Positions 38,224-48,306 of a DNA stretch of 64,000 nt are shown here, one piece after another. How positions within the stretch are numbered: the stretch's first letter is position 1; every line of letters begins with the position of its first letter. The translations under genes and the position numbers were made by a program. The DNA is taken from assembly GCA_029778235.1 (NCBI GenBank), contig JAKOQS010000350.1, forward strand, positions 1 to 64,000, given 5' to 3'. This DNA comes from Chloroflexota bacterium. Its GTDB lineage: Bacteria > Chloroflexota > Limnocylindria > Limnocylindrales > CSP1-4. Under the pieces are notes generated by a model. The model ran no database searches. It worked only from the letters and a program-made list of their open reading frames with translations, and was not told where the DNA came from.

Positions 38224-38877
38224 CTACGGCGCCGCCTGCGATGGAAGCTCGCCCGAGCCGGGCGGCGAGGCGGTGGTCATCGGCGGCGCCGGCGTCGGCG
38301 TCGTGGTCGTGTAGGCCGGGCTCGCCCCGGGGGTGACCAGGCGGATCGGCGCCTGCATGCCGCGCTCCCAGTGGCCGGGGATGTGGCAGCCGAGGATCAG
38401 GGGCGCGGCGACGACGCCGGGCACGGTCCACCGCACGTCCTTGCGCTCGCCCGAGGCCACGACGACGCGGAACCCCTCCATGCCGGCCGGGACGGTCACG
38501 GCCGGCGTCGGGCCGGGAGGCGGGTCGGCGTGTGCGGCCTCGGCCGCCTCCCACGCATCCTGGATGGGCATGTCGCCGATGATCGCCTCGTGGACCGCGA
38601 GCCCGCCGTTCACGAAGTGGAAGAGGACGGTCTCCCCGGGCACGAGGTCGACCACGTCGGGGATGAACTGGTAGTCCTTCATCACCACGTTCACCTCGCG
38701 CGGCGAGGTCCCGGTCCCCGGCGAGACCGGGGGCGTGGGCGGGGCGTCGCCGACGGCGCAGCCGGCGACAAGGATCGCGACGCCCGCGGCCAGGGCGGCG
38801 CGCGCGGCGAGCGTGGCGCCGCGGGCAGCCGCATGACGCAAGCCGGCGGGCGGGCGGATGAGACGGGAGGGGAGCAC
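38224..38877 (-). CDS. Cupredoxin-domain lipoprotein (type-1 copper)
   Basis: Lipobox-like VAILVAGC; MKDYQFIPDVVDLVPGETVLFHFVNGGLAVHE and LGCHIPGHWERGM ligands; GTG start. Confidence 0.8.
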   Translation of the reverse strand: MLPSRLIRPPAGLRHAAARGATLAARAALAAGVAILVAGCAVGDAPPTPPVSPGTGTSPREVNVVMKDYQFIPDVVDLVPGETVLFHFVNGGLAVHEAIIGDMPIQDAWEAAEAAHADPPPGPTPAVTVPAGMEGFRVVVASGERKDVRWTVPGVVAAPLILGCHIPGHWERGMQAPIRLVTPGASPAYTTTTPTPAPPMTTASPPGSGELPSQAAP

Positions 38878-39089
38878 GGCCGCACAGTGTAGCCGCGGTC
38901 GGCGCCGAGGCACGCCGACGACCCAGCGGACCGTCTTGACAGCGGGGGGTCGCGTGACCAGAGTAGCGGCACCCCGACGCGCCCCCGAGGGAGGCCAGCT
39001 CGCGCGCGACGGGTCCCCGGAGCGTCCCGGCGGACGAACGCGCGCCACGAGGAGGTCGACGTGCGACGAACAGTCCCGGGACGGCGCGG

Positions 39090-40163
39090 GTGACCGGCCT
39101 CGCGACGGGTCCGCGGTCGGCGTCGTCCGCGACGACGAGCGCGGCCGCTGCTGTCCGCCTCGACGGGGTGGTCCGCCGCTTCGGCGACGTCACCGCCGTG
39201 GACGGGATCGACCTCGAGGTGCGGGACGGCGAGTTCTTCTCGATGCTCGGGCCATCGGGTTCCGGCAAGACCACGACCCTGCGGATGATCGCGGGGTTCG
39301 AGCTGCCCGACGCCGGTCGGATCGAGCTCCATGGGCGCGACGTCACGACCGTGCCGCCCTATGACCGCGACGTGAACACCGTCTTCCAGGACTACGCGCT
39401 GTTCCCGCACATGTCGGTCGGCGAGAACGTGGGGTATGGGCTGCTCGTCCGCAAGGTCCCGAAGGACGAGCGGGCCCGCCGGGTCGCCGACGCGCTGCGG
39501 ATGGTCCGGCTGGAGGCGTTCGAATCGCGCAAGCCGAACCAACTGTCCGGCGGCCAGCGCCAGCGGGTCGCGCTCGCGCGGGCCCTCGTGAATCGACCCG
39601 CCGTCCTCCTGCTCGACGAGCCGCTCGGGGCTCTCGACCTGAAGCTTCGCCAGGAGATGCAGATCGAGCTCAAGGCGATCCAGCAGGAAGTGGGGATCAC
39701 CTTCGTCTACGTCACCCACGACCAGGAGGAGGCGCTCACCATGAGCGACCGCCTCGCGGTCTTCAACCACGGGCGGATCGAGCAGCTCGGGACGCCGGCC
39801 GACGTCTACGAGCGCCCGTCGACACCGTTCGTGGCGGGGTTCGTCGGCACCTCGAACCTGCTGCGCGACGACGTCGCGCGTGCCGTGGTCGGCGGCGAGG
39901 GGACCTTCACGGTCCGGCCGGAGAAGATCCGCATCGCGGACCCGGCCGAGCAGCCCGGCGCGGACGAGATCTCCGCGCTCGGCCACGTGGCGGAGGTGGT
40001 CTACCTCGGGCCGGACACGCGGTACATCGTCCGGCTCGACGCGGGCGCGGACCTGGTCGTCACGCAGCAGAACCTCGCGACGTCCTCGATGGAGGCGCTC
40101 GCGGCGCAGGGGCGCGCTGTCCGCCTCATCTGGAAGCGACAGCACACGCTGGCCCTCGGGTAG
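39090..40163 (+). CDS. potA: ABC transporter ATP-binding protein, spermidine/putrescine type
   Basis: [38 protein letters not shown]-like C-terminus. Confidence 0.9.
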   Translation: MTGLATGPRSASSATTSAAAAVRLDGVVRRFGDVTAVDGIDLEVRDGEFFSMLGPSGSGKTTTLRMIAGFELPDAGRIELHGRDVTTVPPYDRDVNTVFQDYALFPHMSVGENVGYGLLVRKVPKDERARRVADALRMVRLEAFESRKPNQLSGGQRQRVALARALVNRPAVLLLDEPLGALDLKLRQEMQIELKAIQQEVGITFVYVTHDQEEALTMSDRLAVFNHGRIEQLGTPADVYERPSTPFVAGFVGTSNLLRDDVARAVVGGEGTFTVRPEKIRIADPAEQPGADEISALGHVAEVVYLGPDTRYIVRLDAGADLVVTQQNLATSSMEALAAQGRAVRLIWKRQHTLALG

Positions 40164-40193
40164 GGAGCTCGGGGCGGAAGGGGAGGAGAAGGC

Positions 40194-41459
40194 ATGCACA
40201 TCCGGCGGATCGGAGCAGTCACGGCGGCCGCGGCGTTCGTCGTCGCGGCGTGCTCCAGCGGAGGCGGCGCCACGACCGCGCCGAGCACGGACGCGTCGGC
40301 GGTGCCGTCCGAGAGCGCGGCGCCGATCGAGCTGCTCGTGCCCAAGATCGACCTGACGAGCGTCGGCGGCCCGGGCGAGGGCGAGCTCGATCTCATCATC
40401 TGGCCCGGCTACGCGGAATCCGGCGCGAACGTCCCGGAGTACGACTGGGTCAACCCGTTCATCGAGGCGACCGGCTGCCAGGTCAACGTCAAGGACGCCG
40501 CGTCCTCGGACGAGATGGTCACGCTGATGCGCCAGGGTGGCGGGACGGTCTACGACGGCGTCTCCGCGTCGGGCGACGCGTCCAACCGCCTGATCGCCAA
40601 CGGCGACGTGGCCGCCATCGACGTCGCCAAGATCCCCGGGTTCAGCGACGTGGCCGGGTTCCTGCAGGACGCGCCGCACTACGTCGTGGACGGCAAGCAC
40701 TACGGCGTCCCGCACGGGTGGGGCGGGAACCTGCTCATGTACCGCACCGACCAGGTGACCCCGGCGCCCACGAGCTGGGACGTCGTCTTCGACGCGGCCA
40801 AGGCGGGCCCGTACAGCGGGAAGATCACGGCGTACGACAGCCCGATCTACATCGCAGACGCGGCCCTCTACCTCAAGACGCACAAGCCGGAGCTCGGCAT
40901 CACCGACCCGTACGAGCTGACGCAGCCGCAATTCGACGCGGCCGTCGAGCTGCTCAAGCAGCAGCGGCCGTGGGTGGGCAAGTACTGGGCCCTGTTCACC
41001 GACGAGATCGACAACTTCAAGAACGGCACGACGATCGTCGGCACGACCTGGCCGTACCAGTACAACGTCCTCAAGGGCGAGGGCGTCCCGGTCGATGCGG
41101 TCGTCCCGTCCGAGGGGATGACCGGCTGGGCGGACACCTGGATGATGTCCGCGAAGGCCAAGCACCCCAACTGCATGATGAAGTGGATGGCGTGGATGCT
41201 GACGCCCGAGGTCCAGACGCAGGTGGCCGAGTACTTCGGCGAGGCGCCCGCCAACCCGAAGGCATGCGAGTACCTGGACAAGGGCTACGGCTCGTACGGC
41301 GTGCCGGACTTCTGCACGGCCTACAGCGTCAACGACAAGAACTTCTACGACAGCATCTCGTTCTGGAAGACCCCGCTCGCCGACTGCGGCGACGTGCGCG
41401 GGAACAGCTGCGTGGACTACTCGGTCTGGTCCCAGAAGTGGACCGAGATCAAGGGCTGA
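40194..41459 (+). CDS. Extracellular substrate-binding lipoprotein, polyamine-type
   Basis: Lipobox VVAACSSGG; GELDLIIWPGYAESGANVPEYDWVNPFIEATGCQVNVKDAASSDEMVTLMRQGG. Confidence 0.88.
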   Translation: MHIRRIGAVTAAAAFVVAACSSGGGATTAPSTDASAVPSESAAPIELLVPKIDLTSVGGPGEGELDLIIWPGYAESGANVPEYDWVNPFIEATGCQVNVKDAASSDEMVTLMRQGGGTVYDGVSASGDASNRLIANGDVAAIDVAKIPGFSDVAGFLQDAPHYVVDGKHYGVPHGWGGNLLMYRTDQVTPAPTSWDVVFDAAKAGPYSGKITAYDSPIYIADAALYLKTHKPELGITDPYELTQPQFDAAVELLKQQRPWVGKYWALFTDEIDNFKNGTTIVGTTWPYQYNVLKGEGVPVDAVVPSEGMTGWADTWMMSAKAKHPNCMMKWMAWMLTPEVQTQVAEYFGEAPANPKACEYLDKGYGSYGVPDFCTAYSVNDKNFYDSISFWKTPLADCGDVRGNSCVDYSVWSQKWTEIKG

Positions 41460-41538
41460 CCGGACGACCGTCCGCTTGGGCGCCGCGGGCCTCGGATGAG
41501 GCCCCGGCGCCCGGGCATCGGTCCCGCGCCCGCGCCCG

Positions 41539-42450
41539 ATGACGCGATCCACCCGCACGATGGAGGCCCGCCCCACGGCGGGTCCGCTTCGCCGGCTGCA
41601 GGCGGCCCTCTATCGGCACCGCACGACGCAGGTGACAGCCCTGCTGGCCCCACCGTTCGGGTGGTTCGGGATCGTCTACCTCGGGTCGCTGGTCGTCCTG
41701 TTCATCTCCGCGTTCTGGTACCTGGACCCCCAGACGTCGGCCGTCGTCCGCGAGCCGACGCTCGCGAACTTCCAGCGGATCCTGAGCGATCCGGTCTATC
41801 GCGTGGTCACGCTCCGCACAGTGGGCATCGCGGCGATCGTGACCATCCTCGACATCCTTCTCGCGCTGCCCATCGGCTACTTCATGGCGCGGGTGGCCGG
41901 GGGCAGGACGAAGGCGCTCCTGTACGCGGCCGTCCTCCTGCCTCTCTGGGCGAGCTACCTGGTCCGCGTCTACGCCTGGCGAGTGATCCTCAGCCAGGGC
42001 GGGTTCGTGGACTGGTTGTTCGGGCTCGTCGGGCTCAAGGGGGTCGCACTGGGCTACTCGGACCTCTCGATGGTCATCGTCTTCACCTATCTCTGGCTCC
42101 CGTACATGATCCTGCCCGTCTACGCCGGCTTCGAGAGGATCCCGACCTCGCTGCTCGAGGCCTCGTCCGACCTGGGCGCGAAGGGGGCGACCACGATCCG
42201 GCGCGTCATCCTGCCGCTGGCGTTGCCGGCCATCGCCGCCGGTTCGATCTTCACGTTCTCGCTCACCCTCGGCGACTACATCACGCCAGCCCTCGTCTCC
42301 AACACCCAGTTCATCGGCAACGTGGTGTACGAGAGCCAGGGCGTCGCCGGCAACGTCCCGTTCGCGGCCGCGTACGCGCTGGTGCCGGTGCTCGTGATGG
42401 CGATCTACCTGCTCGTGATGCGGCGCCTCGGCGCCTTCGAGGCGGTGTGA
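41539..42450 (+). CDS. ABC transporter permease (PotB-like)
   Basis: LPLWASYLVRVYAWRVILSQGG; EASSDLGAKGATTIRRVILPLALPAI. Confidence 0.9.
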   Translation: MTRSTRTMEARPTAGPLRRLQAALYRHRTTQVTALLAPPFGWFGIVYLGSLVVLFISAFWYLDPQTSAVVREPTLANFQRILSDPVYRVVTLRTVGIAAIVTILDILLALPIGYFMARVAGGRTKALLYAAVLLPLWASYLVRVYAWRVILSQGGFVDWLFGLVGLKGVALGYSDLSMVIVFTYLWLPYMILPVYAGFERIPTSLLEASSDLGAKGATTIRRVILPLALPAIAAGSIFTFSLTLGDYITPALVSNTQFIGNVVYESQGVAGNVPFAAAYALVPVLVMAIYLLVMRRLGAFEAV

Positions 42451-43244
42451 TGGGCGGCAGGGGCGGCAGGATCGCGCTGCGGCTCGCGACGGCCGGCGTC
42501 CTCGTCTTCCTCTACGTGCCGATCGTGGTCATCGGCCTCTACGCGTTCAACGGGGACCGGGGCCAGTCGTGGCCGATCCAGAACTGGACGCTCAAGTGGT
42601 TCGGCGCGGCCCTGGAGAACGCGAAGTTGCACGACGCCGTGATCCTCTCCGTCCAGGCGGCCCTCGGCGCCACGATCATCGCCCTCGTGCTCGGCACCCT
42701 CGCGGCGCTCGCGGTGCATCGGTTCCGGTTCTTCGGCCGCGAGACCGTCTCGTTCATCCTGCTGCTCCCGATCGCGCTGCCCGGCATCGTCACCGGCATG
42801 GCGCTCAACGCGACGTTCAACACGGTGGGGATCCCGTTCACGATCTTCACGATCGTCGTCGGCCACGCGACGTTCTGCGTGGTGACCGTCTACAACAACG
42901 CGATCGCGCGGATGCGGCGGTCGTCGCGGTCGATCGAAGAGGCGTCCATGGACCTGGGCGCCGACACGATCCAGACGTTCCGTCGGGTCACGCTGCCGGT
43001 CCTCCGGACCGCGCTCGTGGCCGGTGGCCTGCTGGCGTTCGCGCTGTCGTTCGACGAGGTGATCGTCACGACGTTCACGGCGGGCACGGAGCAGACGCTG
43101 CCGATCTGGATCCTCTCCAACCTCCGCCTGCCGAACCAGCGGCCGATCGTGAACGTGGTGGCGCTCGTCCTGATCCTCCTGTCGCTCATCCCGGTCTACC
43201 TCGCCCAGCGGATGACGCGCGACACGACCACCGCCGCACGCTGA
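42450..43244 (+). CDS. ABC transporter permease (PotC-like)
   Basis: EEASMDLGADTIQTFRRVTLPVLRTAL EAA loop; overlaps the stop of the upstream permease. Confidence 0.9.
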   Translation: MGGRGGRIALRLATAGVLVFLYVPIVVIGLYAFNGDRGQSWPIQNWTLKWFGAALENAKLHDAVILSVQAALGATIIALVLGTLAALAVHRFRFFGRETVSFILLLPIALPGIVTGMALNATFNTVGIPFTIFTIVVGHATFCVVTVYNNAIARMRRSSRSIEEASMDLGADTIQTFRRVTLPVLRTALVAGGLLAFALSFDEVIVTTFTAGTEQTLPIWILSNLRLPNQRPIVNVVALVLILLSLIPVYLAQRMTRDTTTAAR

Positions 43245-43503
43245 CGGCCGGTGCCGGCGCCGAGGGACCCGGCGTGCGGTCCCCGGCGCCGCCTCGGCGT
43301 CCCGAGCGCAGCCGGGCGTGGTGGTGCGCATCCAGGGGCGCGGCGAACGCCCTCTCGCAGGCGCACGGCGTGCGCCCCTCCTACGTGCGGAGGCGGCCCC
43401 CCATCGTGCGAAGGGCCGCGGCCGGCGGCGGCCGGACCCGCACGCCGCGACTCGCGGGTACCGGCCGGCCGTGGTGCTCGGCGCGCGGCGCGCCCGCGGC
43501 CGG

Positions 43504-43689
43504 TCACGCCCAGCGGCGGCCCGAGATGTCATCCCGCGCAGGATCGTGCACGGCGACGCGGCCAGGATCGGAGGGCCGGGCCGCCGTCCGCCCGGATGGC
43601 GCCACACGACCGGGTCCGCCGACGGCGGCCGCCGCGGTCGACGCGATGATCGCCGCGACAAGGAGCATGCGTGCCAGCCGTCCATCCAT
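43504..43689 (-). CDS. Possible small secreted protein (61 aa)
   Basis: Signal-peptide-like MDGRLARMLLVAAIIASTAAAAVG; gaggtga about 6-8 nt before ATG; only plausible coding in a 725-bp gap. Confidence 0.3.
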   Translation of the reverse strand: MDGRLARMLLVAAIIASTAAAAVGGPGRVAPSGRTAARPSDPGRVAVHDPARDDISGRRWA

Positions 43690-43969
43690 GGTGCGTCACC
43701 TCACTGCCGTCGGTCATCCGGGCGGGGCACCGACCCGGGAGGACGATCCTGACGGACGGGGCTCCTCTGGCGATCGGCGCCGGCTGGCACCGGGATCCAC
43801 CGGCGATCACCACCCGATCATCCGGACCGCGGTGCGGCCGACGTCCCCGATGGAGACGGCCTCCAGGGGCCTCGTCGGCCCCTGCCGCCCCCACCGTCCC
43901 CGGCCTCCTCGGATCGCGGCCGCCCGGCGGCCCGTCGCGACCGCCCGCGGCGGGCGTACCATCGAACAC

Positions 43970-44308
43970 ATGGACGCCACCCGGCTCGACGAGGCGCGCG
44001 CAGCGCTGGTCGCCGAGCGCGCCAGGATGCTCACCGAGCTCGGCGATGCGATCGACGCGCCCGAGCAGATGACGTACGGCTCGCAGGCGGCCGCAGCGAG
44101 CCAGGTGTTCGCGCAGCAGCGCGACCTCGCCCTCCGCGAAGCCGCGGAGCGACGGGTCCGCGAGGTCGACGCGGCGCTCGCGCGACTCGACGCGGGCACC
44201 TTCGGGCTGTGCGGGTCGTGCGGGGCGCCGATCGCGGCGGCACGCCTGGATGCGCTGCCGTGGGCGGCCCTGTGCATCGACTGCCAGCGGCGGACTGGCG
44301 GTCGGTGA
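43970..44308 (+). CDS. TraR/DksA-type C4 zinc-finger protein
   Basis: DAGTFGLCGSCGAPIAAARLDALPWAALCIDCQRR. Confidence 0.88.
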   Translation: MDATRLDEARAALVAERARMLTELGDAIDAPEQMTYGSQAAAASQVFAQQRDLALREAAERRVREVDAALARLDAGTFGLCGSCGAPIAAARLDALPWAALCIDCQRRTGGR

Positions 44309-45291
44309 GCGCGTCCGCGCCGCTCGTCGGCATCGACGCGATCCGGGCCGCGGCCGCGATCCTCGACGGCGTGGCCGCGCGGACGCCGCTCGTCGGCTTC
44401 GGGCGGCCCGAGGACCGCGTCCTGCTGAAGGCCGAGTCGCTGCAGCCGATCGGGGCGTTCAAGATCCGCGGCGCATACAACGCGCTGGCGGGCCTGGACC
44501 CCGACGACCGGGCCGGCGGCGTCATCACCTACTCCAGCGGCAATCACGCGCAGGGCGTTGCGCGGGCGGCCCTGCTGTTCGGCGTGCCCGCGGTCATCGT
44601 GATGCCCTCCGACTCGCCGGCCGTCAAGCGCGCTCGCGTCGCCGCCGACGGCGCGGAGATCGTCGTGGTGGGCACGGCGAGCGAGGAGCGGCGCGTCGTG
44701 GCGGAGCGGATCGCCGCGGAGCGCGGGCTCGCCATCATCCCGCCGTACGACGACGACCGGGTCATCGCGGGCCAGGGGACGTGCGGCCTCGAGATCGCCG
44801 AGGCGGTCCCCGACCTTGCCGCCGTCCTCGTGCCGATCGGCGGCGGCGGCCTGGCGAGCGGCGTCGCGGCGGCCGTCAAGGCCCTCCAGCCCCGCGCGCG
44901 CGTCGTGGGCGTGGAGCCCGAGCTCGCGGCCGACGCGCGCGAGTCGCTGGCCCTCGGCCGCGTCGTGGCCTGGCCGGCCGAGCTGGTGAGCCGGACGATC
45001 GCCGATGGGACCCGCACGCAGTCGCTGGGTCCGCGGACGTTCGCCCACCTCTCCGCGCTCATGGACGACGTCGTGACCGTGACCGAGGAGGAGATCGCGG
45101 CCGCGGTCCGGCTCGCGGCCGAGGAGAGCCGCCTCGTCGTGGAGCCGTCCGGCGCCCTGACCGTGGCGGCGGCCCGCTTCCATCGCCGCGCCCTGGGCGC
45201 GGCGGACGGGCCGATCGTCGCCGTCGTCAGCGGCGGCAACGTGGATCCGGACGCGTACCTGCGCTACCTGGCGGCGCCCATCCCGGCCTGA
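44305..45291 (+). CDS. Threonine/serine dehydratase (PLP)
   Basis: LKAESLQPIGAFKIRGAYNA, YSSGNHAQGVARAA, PIGGGGLASGVAA; GTGA overlap. Confidence 0.9.
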   Translation: MSASAPLVGIDAIRAAAAILDGVAARTPLVGFGRPEDRVLLKAESLQPIGAFKIRGAYNALAGLDPDDRAGGVITYSSGNHAQGVARAALLFGVPAVIVMPSDSPAVKRARVAADGAEIVVVGTASEERRVVAERIAAERGLAIIPPYDDDRVIAGQGTCGLEIAEAVPDLAAVLVPIGGGGLASGVAAAVKALQPRARVVGVEPELAADARESLALGRVVAWPAELVSRTIADGTRTQSLGPRTFAHLSALMDDVVTVTEEEIAAAVRLAAEESRLVVEPSGALTVAAARFHRRALGAADGPIVAVVSGGNVDPDAYLRYLAAPIPA

Positions 45292-45408
45292 GAGCCGGGC
45301 AGGAGCCCCCGCGGGACGGCCCGCCCGGCGTCCGGGCCGTCGGCGGGAGATGGTGCCGGGACTCCCGCTCCTCCGGGGCGCGACCCTGCCGAATGGCCCC
45401 CTTCGAAA

Positions 45409-45445
45409 ATGACCTCTGTCATGGTCCGCTCGAATCCCGTATCAT
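45409..45445 (+). promoter_or_regulatory. Candidate cox operon promoter with dyad operator
   Basis: ATGAC-ctct-GTCAT inverted repeat (45409-45422) and TATCAT -10-like box (45440-45445). Confidence 0.35.
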
Positions 45446-45539
45446 CTCCGCCGTCTTGTCCCCAGACGGCCGGCCGGGAAGTGCCCCCTGCTTCCCCGCT
45501 CGCCCGGGACGGGCACGAGAGAGGAGTCGAGGGCTCGGG

Positions 45540-46649
45540 ATGACGAGGATCGTCAAGGGGATCCCGCGGGGGGCGTCGATCGTCGCGCTGGCGGCGGTCG
45601 CCCTGCTGCTCGTGGCAGCCTGCGGGACGGGTGTCTCGGTGCTCCAGCCGCCGCCCGCGGCGACGGAGCAGGGCAAGGCGACCGAGTGGCTGTACCAGGT
45701 CGTCTTCATCGTCGCCGTCGTGGTCTTCTTCCTGGTCGAGGGCCTGATCGTCTACGCCGCGGTCCGATACCGCCGGCGCAAGGGCGACGAGTCTCTCCCG
45801 CCCCAGATCCACGGGAACAACGTCCTCGAGGTCATCTGGACGGCGATCCCGGTGGCGATCGTCGCGATCCTCTTCGTCATCTCGTGGCAGACGCTCAACA
45901 CCGTGGACGCCGTGTCGGCGAAGCCGAACCTGCGGATCGACGTCACGGGCTTCCAGTGGCAGTGGCAGTTCACCTACCCCGAGCAGGGCATCACGCTCAT
46001 CGGCCTGCCCGACAAGGAGCCCGAGCTGGTCGTGCCGGTGGACGAGACCGTGCAGGTCAAGCTCGAGAGCCGGGACGTCAACCACGGCTTCTACGTGCCG
46101 GCGTTCCTCTTCAAGCGGGACGTCATCCCCGGCAAGACGAACGTCTTCGACTTCAAGGCGACAGAGACGGGGACCTTCGACGGGCACTGCACGCAGTTCT
46201 GCGGCCTGCTGCACTCGAAGATGCTGTTCAAGGTCCGCGTGGTCACGCGCGCCGAGTTCGACGCCTGGGTGGCCGGCGCCAAGGCCACGCCCACGCCGGC
46301 GCCGTCGGCCACCGCGGCGCCGTCAGCGAGCGCCGGGACCGGCGGCGGGGGCGGGAGCGGACAGCCCGTGGCGCTGCAGCTGACCGCCCAGAACATCGCG
46401 TACGACAAGTCGGAGCTGACCGCCCCCGCGAACACCCCGATCCAGCTGACGTTCGTGAACAACGACAACGGCATCCCGCACGACGTGGCGATCCGCAAGG
46501 GCTCGCCCACCGGGGAGGACGTGTTCACGGGCGAGATCTTCCCCGGCGTCGCCACCAAGGTCTACGACGTCCCGGCGCTCCCGGCCGGCACGTACGCGTT
46601 CGTGTGCACGGTGCACCCGAACATGACCGGCACGCTGACGGTCCAGTAA
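45540..46649 (+). CDS. ctaC: Cytochrome c oxidase subunit II with additional C-terminal type-1 cupredoxin domain
   Basis: CuA motif GHCTQFCGLLHSKM; Gly/Ala linker; second cupredoxin GIPHDV...CTVHPNM. Confidence 0.92.
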   Translation: MTRIVKGIPRGASIVALAAVALLLVAACGTGVSVLQPPPAATEQGKATEWLYQVVFIVAVVVFFLVEGLIVYAAVRYRRRKGDESLPPQIHGNNVLEVIWTAIPVAIVAILFVISWQTLNTVDAVSAKPNLRIDVTGFQWQWQFTYPEQGITLIGLPDKEPELVVPVDETVQVKLESRDVNHGFYVPAFLFKRDVIPGKTNVFDFKATETGTFDGHCTQFCGLLHSKMLFKVRVVTRAEFDAWVAGAKATPTPAPSATAAPSASAGTGGGGGSGQPVALQLTAQNIAYDKSELTAPANTPIQLTFVNNDNGIPHDVAIRKGSPTGEDVFTGEIFPGVATKVYDVPALPAGTYAFVCTVHPNMTGTLTVQ

Positions 46650-46658
46650 GGAGCGACG

Positions 46659-48290
46659 ATGGCGACCACCGTCCTCACGCCGAGCACCGCCCGCGCCCGC
46701 TCCGGGCTGTACGACTGGCTGACGACCACCGACCACAAGAAGATCGGGATCCTCTACCTCGGGAGCTCGTTCGCCTTCTTCCTCGTCGGCGGGGTCCTGG
46801 CGCTGCTCGTCCGTGCCGAGCTCGCGCAGCCCGGCCTCCAGTACATGGGCGAGTCCGCCTACAACCAGTTCTTCACGATGCACGCGTCGGTGATGCTCTT
46901 CCTCTTCGTCATCCCGATGCTGGCCGGGTTCGGCAACTACGTCGTGCCCCTGATGATCGGCGCGCCGGACATGGCCTTCCCGCGCATCAACGCGCTGAGC
47001 TTCTGGCTGCTCCCCCTCGCCGGCATCATCATGATGCTCGGCTTCGTGCTCGGCGGGGCCGCGGCGGAGGGCTGGACCAGCTACAGCCCCCTCGCCAACT
47101 CCAAGTACTCGCCCGGCGTGGGCACCGACCTGTGGATCGTGGGCCTGATCCTGATCGGGACCAGCTCGATCCTCGGCGGCATCAACTTCCTGGTGACGAT
47201 CTTCAAGATGCGCGCGCCGGGGATGACGATGTTCCGCCTGCCGATCCTCGTCTGGACGGTGCTCGTGACGAGCGTCCTCGTGGTCCTGGGCACCCCGGTG
47301 CTCACGAGCGCGCTGATCATGCTGTTCATCGACCGCAACTACGGCGGCGCGTTCTTCGACCCGGCGAGCGGCGGCAGCGCGGTGCTCTGGCAGAACGTGT
47401 TCTGGTTCTACTCGCACCCGGCCGTCTACATCATGATCCTGCCCGCGATGGGGATCGTCAGCGAGATCATCCCGGTCTTCAGCCGCAAGCCGCTCTTCGG
47501 CTACAAGGCGTTCGTCTTCGCGACCGCGGCGATCGGCGCCCTCGGATTCTCCGTCTGGGCGCACCACATGTTCACGACCGGGTCGGTCTACCTGCCGTTC
47601 TTCAGCTTCATGACCTTCCTGATCGCGGTGCCGACCGGCGTGAAGATGTTCAACTGGATCGCGACCATGTGGAAGGGGAGCATCCAGTTCTCGTCGGCGA
47701 TGCTGTTCGTCCTCGGCTTCCTGACGATGTTCCTCATCGGCGGCATCAACGGCGCCTTCAGCGCGTCGGTCCCGGTGGACTTCGCCATCCACGACACCTA
47801 CTGGATCGTGGCGCACATCCACTACGTGCTCTTCGGCGGATCGGTCTTCGCGGTCTTCGGCGGGCTCTTCTACTGGTTCCCGAAGATGTTCGGCGTCAAG
47901 CTCAACGAGACGCTCGGCAAGATCCAGTTCGTGATCATGTTCATCGGGTTCAACCTGACGTTCTTCCCGATGCACGAACTGGGCATCGCCGGGATGCCGC
48001 GCCGCATCGCGGACTACAGCCCCATGGCCGGCTGGAACGACCTGAACCTGCTCGCGACGATCGGCAGCCTCCTGGTGGCCGTCTCCGTGCTCCCGTTCCT
48101 GTGGAACGTCTTCGTGTCGCTCCGCAGCGGCGAGCGCGTCGGCGACGACCCGTGGGAGGGGAACACGCTCGAGTGGGCGACCACCAGCCCGCCGCCGCCG
48201 TACAACTTCGACCGGCTGCCCGAGATCCGCTCCGAGCGGCCGGTGTTCGACCAGCGCCACGGGCTCTCGGGCTCGGCGGCCGGCCACTGA
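46659..48290 (+). CDS. ctaD: Cytochrome c oxidase subunit I
   Basis: YDWLTTTDHKKIGILYL, WFYSHPAVYIMILPAMG, WAHHMFTTG, HDTYWIVAHIHYVLFGG. Confidence 0.97.
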   Translation: MATTVLTPSTARARSGLYDWLTTTDHKKIGILYLGSSFAFFLVGGVLALLVRAELAQPGLQYMGESAYNQFFTMHASVMLFLFVIPMLAGFGNYVVPLMIGAPDMAFPRINALSFWLLPLAGIIMMLGFVLGGAAAEGWTSYSPLANSKYSPGVGTDLWIVGLILIGTSSILGGINFLVTIFKMRAPGMTMFRLPILVWTVLVTSVLVVLGTPVLTSALIMLFIDRNYGGAFFDPASGGSAVLWQNVFWFYSHPAVYIMILPAMGIVSEIIPVFSRKPLFGYKAFVFATAAIGALGFSVWAHHMFTTGSVYLPFFSFMTFLIAVPTGVKMFNWIATMWKGSIQFSSAMLFVLGFLTMFLIGGINGAFSASVPVDFAIHDTYWIVAHIHYVLFGGSVFAVFGGLFYWFPKMFGVKLNETLGKIQFVIMFIGFNLTFFPMHELGIAGMPRRIADYSPMAGWNDLNLLATIGSLLVAVSVLPFLWNVFVSLRSGERVGDDPWEGNTLEWATTSPPPPYNFDRLPEIRSERPVFDQRHGLSGSAAGH

Positions 48291-48306
48291 GCGGGGAGAC
48301 GACGCC

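Noticed and set aside
39090-43244. Polyamine-type ABC cluster as unusual
   Set aside because: Standard ATPase / binding protein / two-permease layout; ordinary
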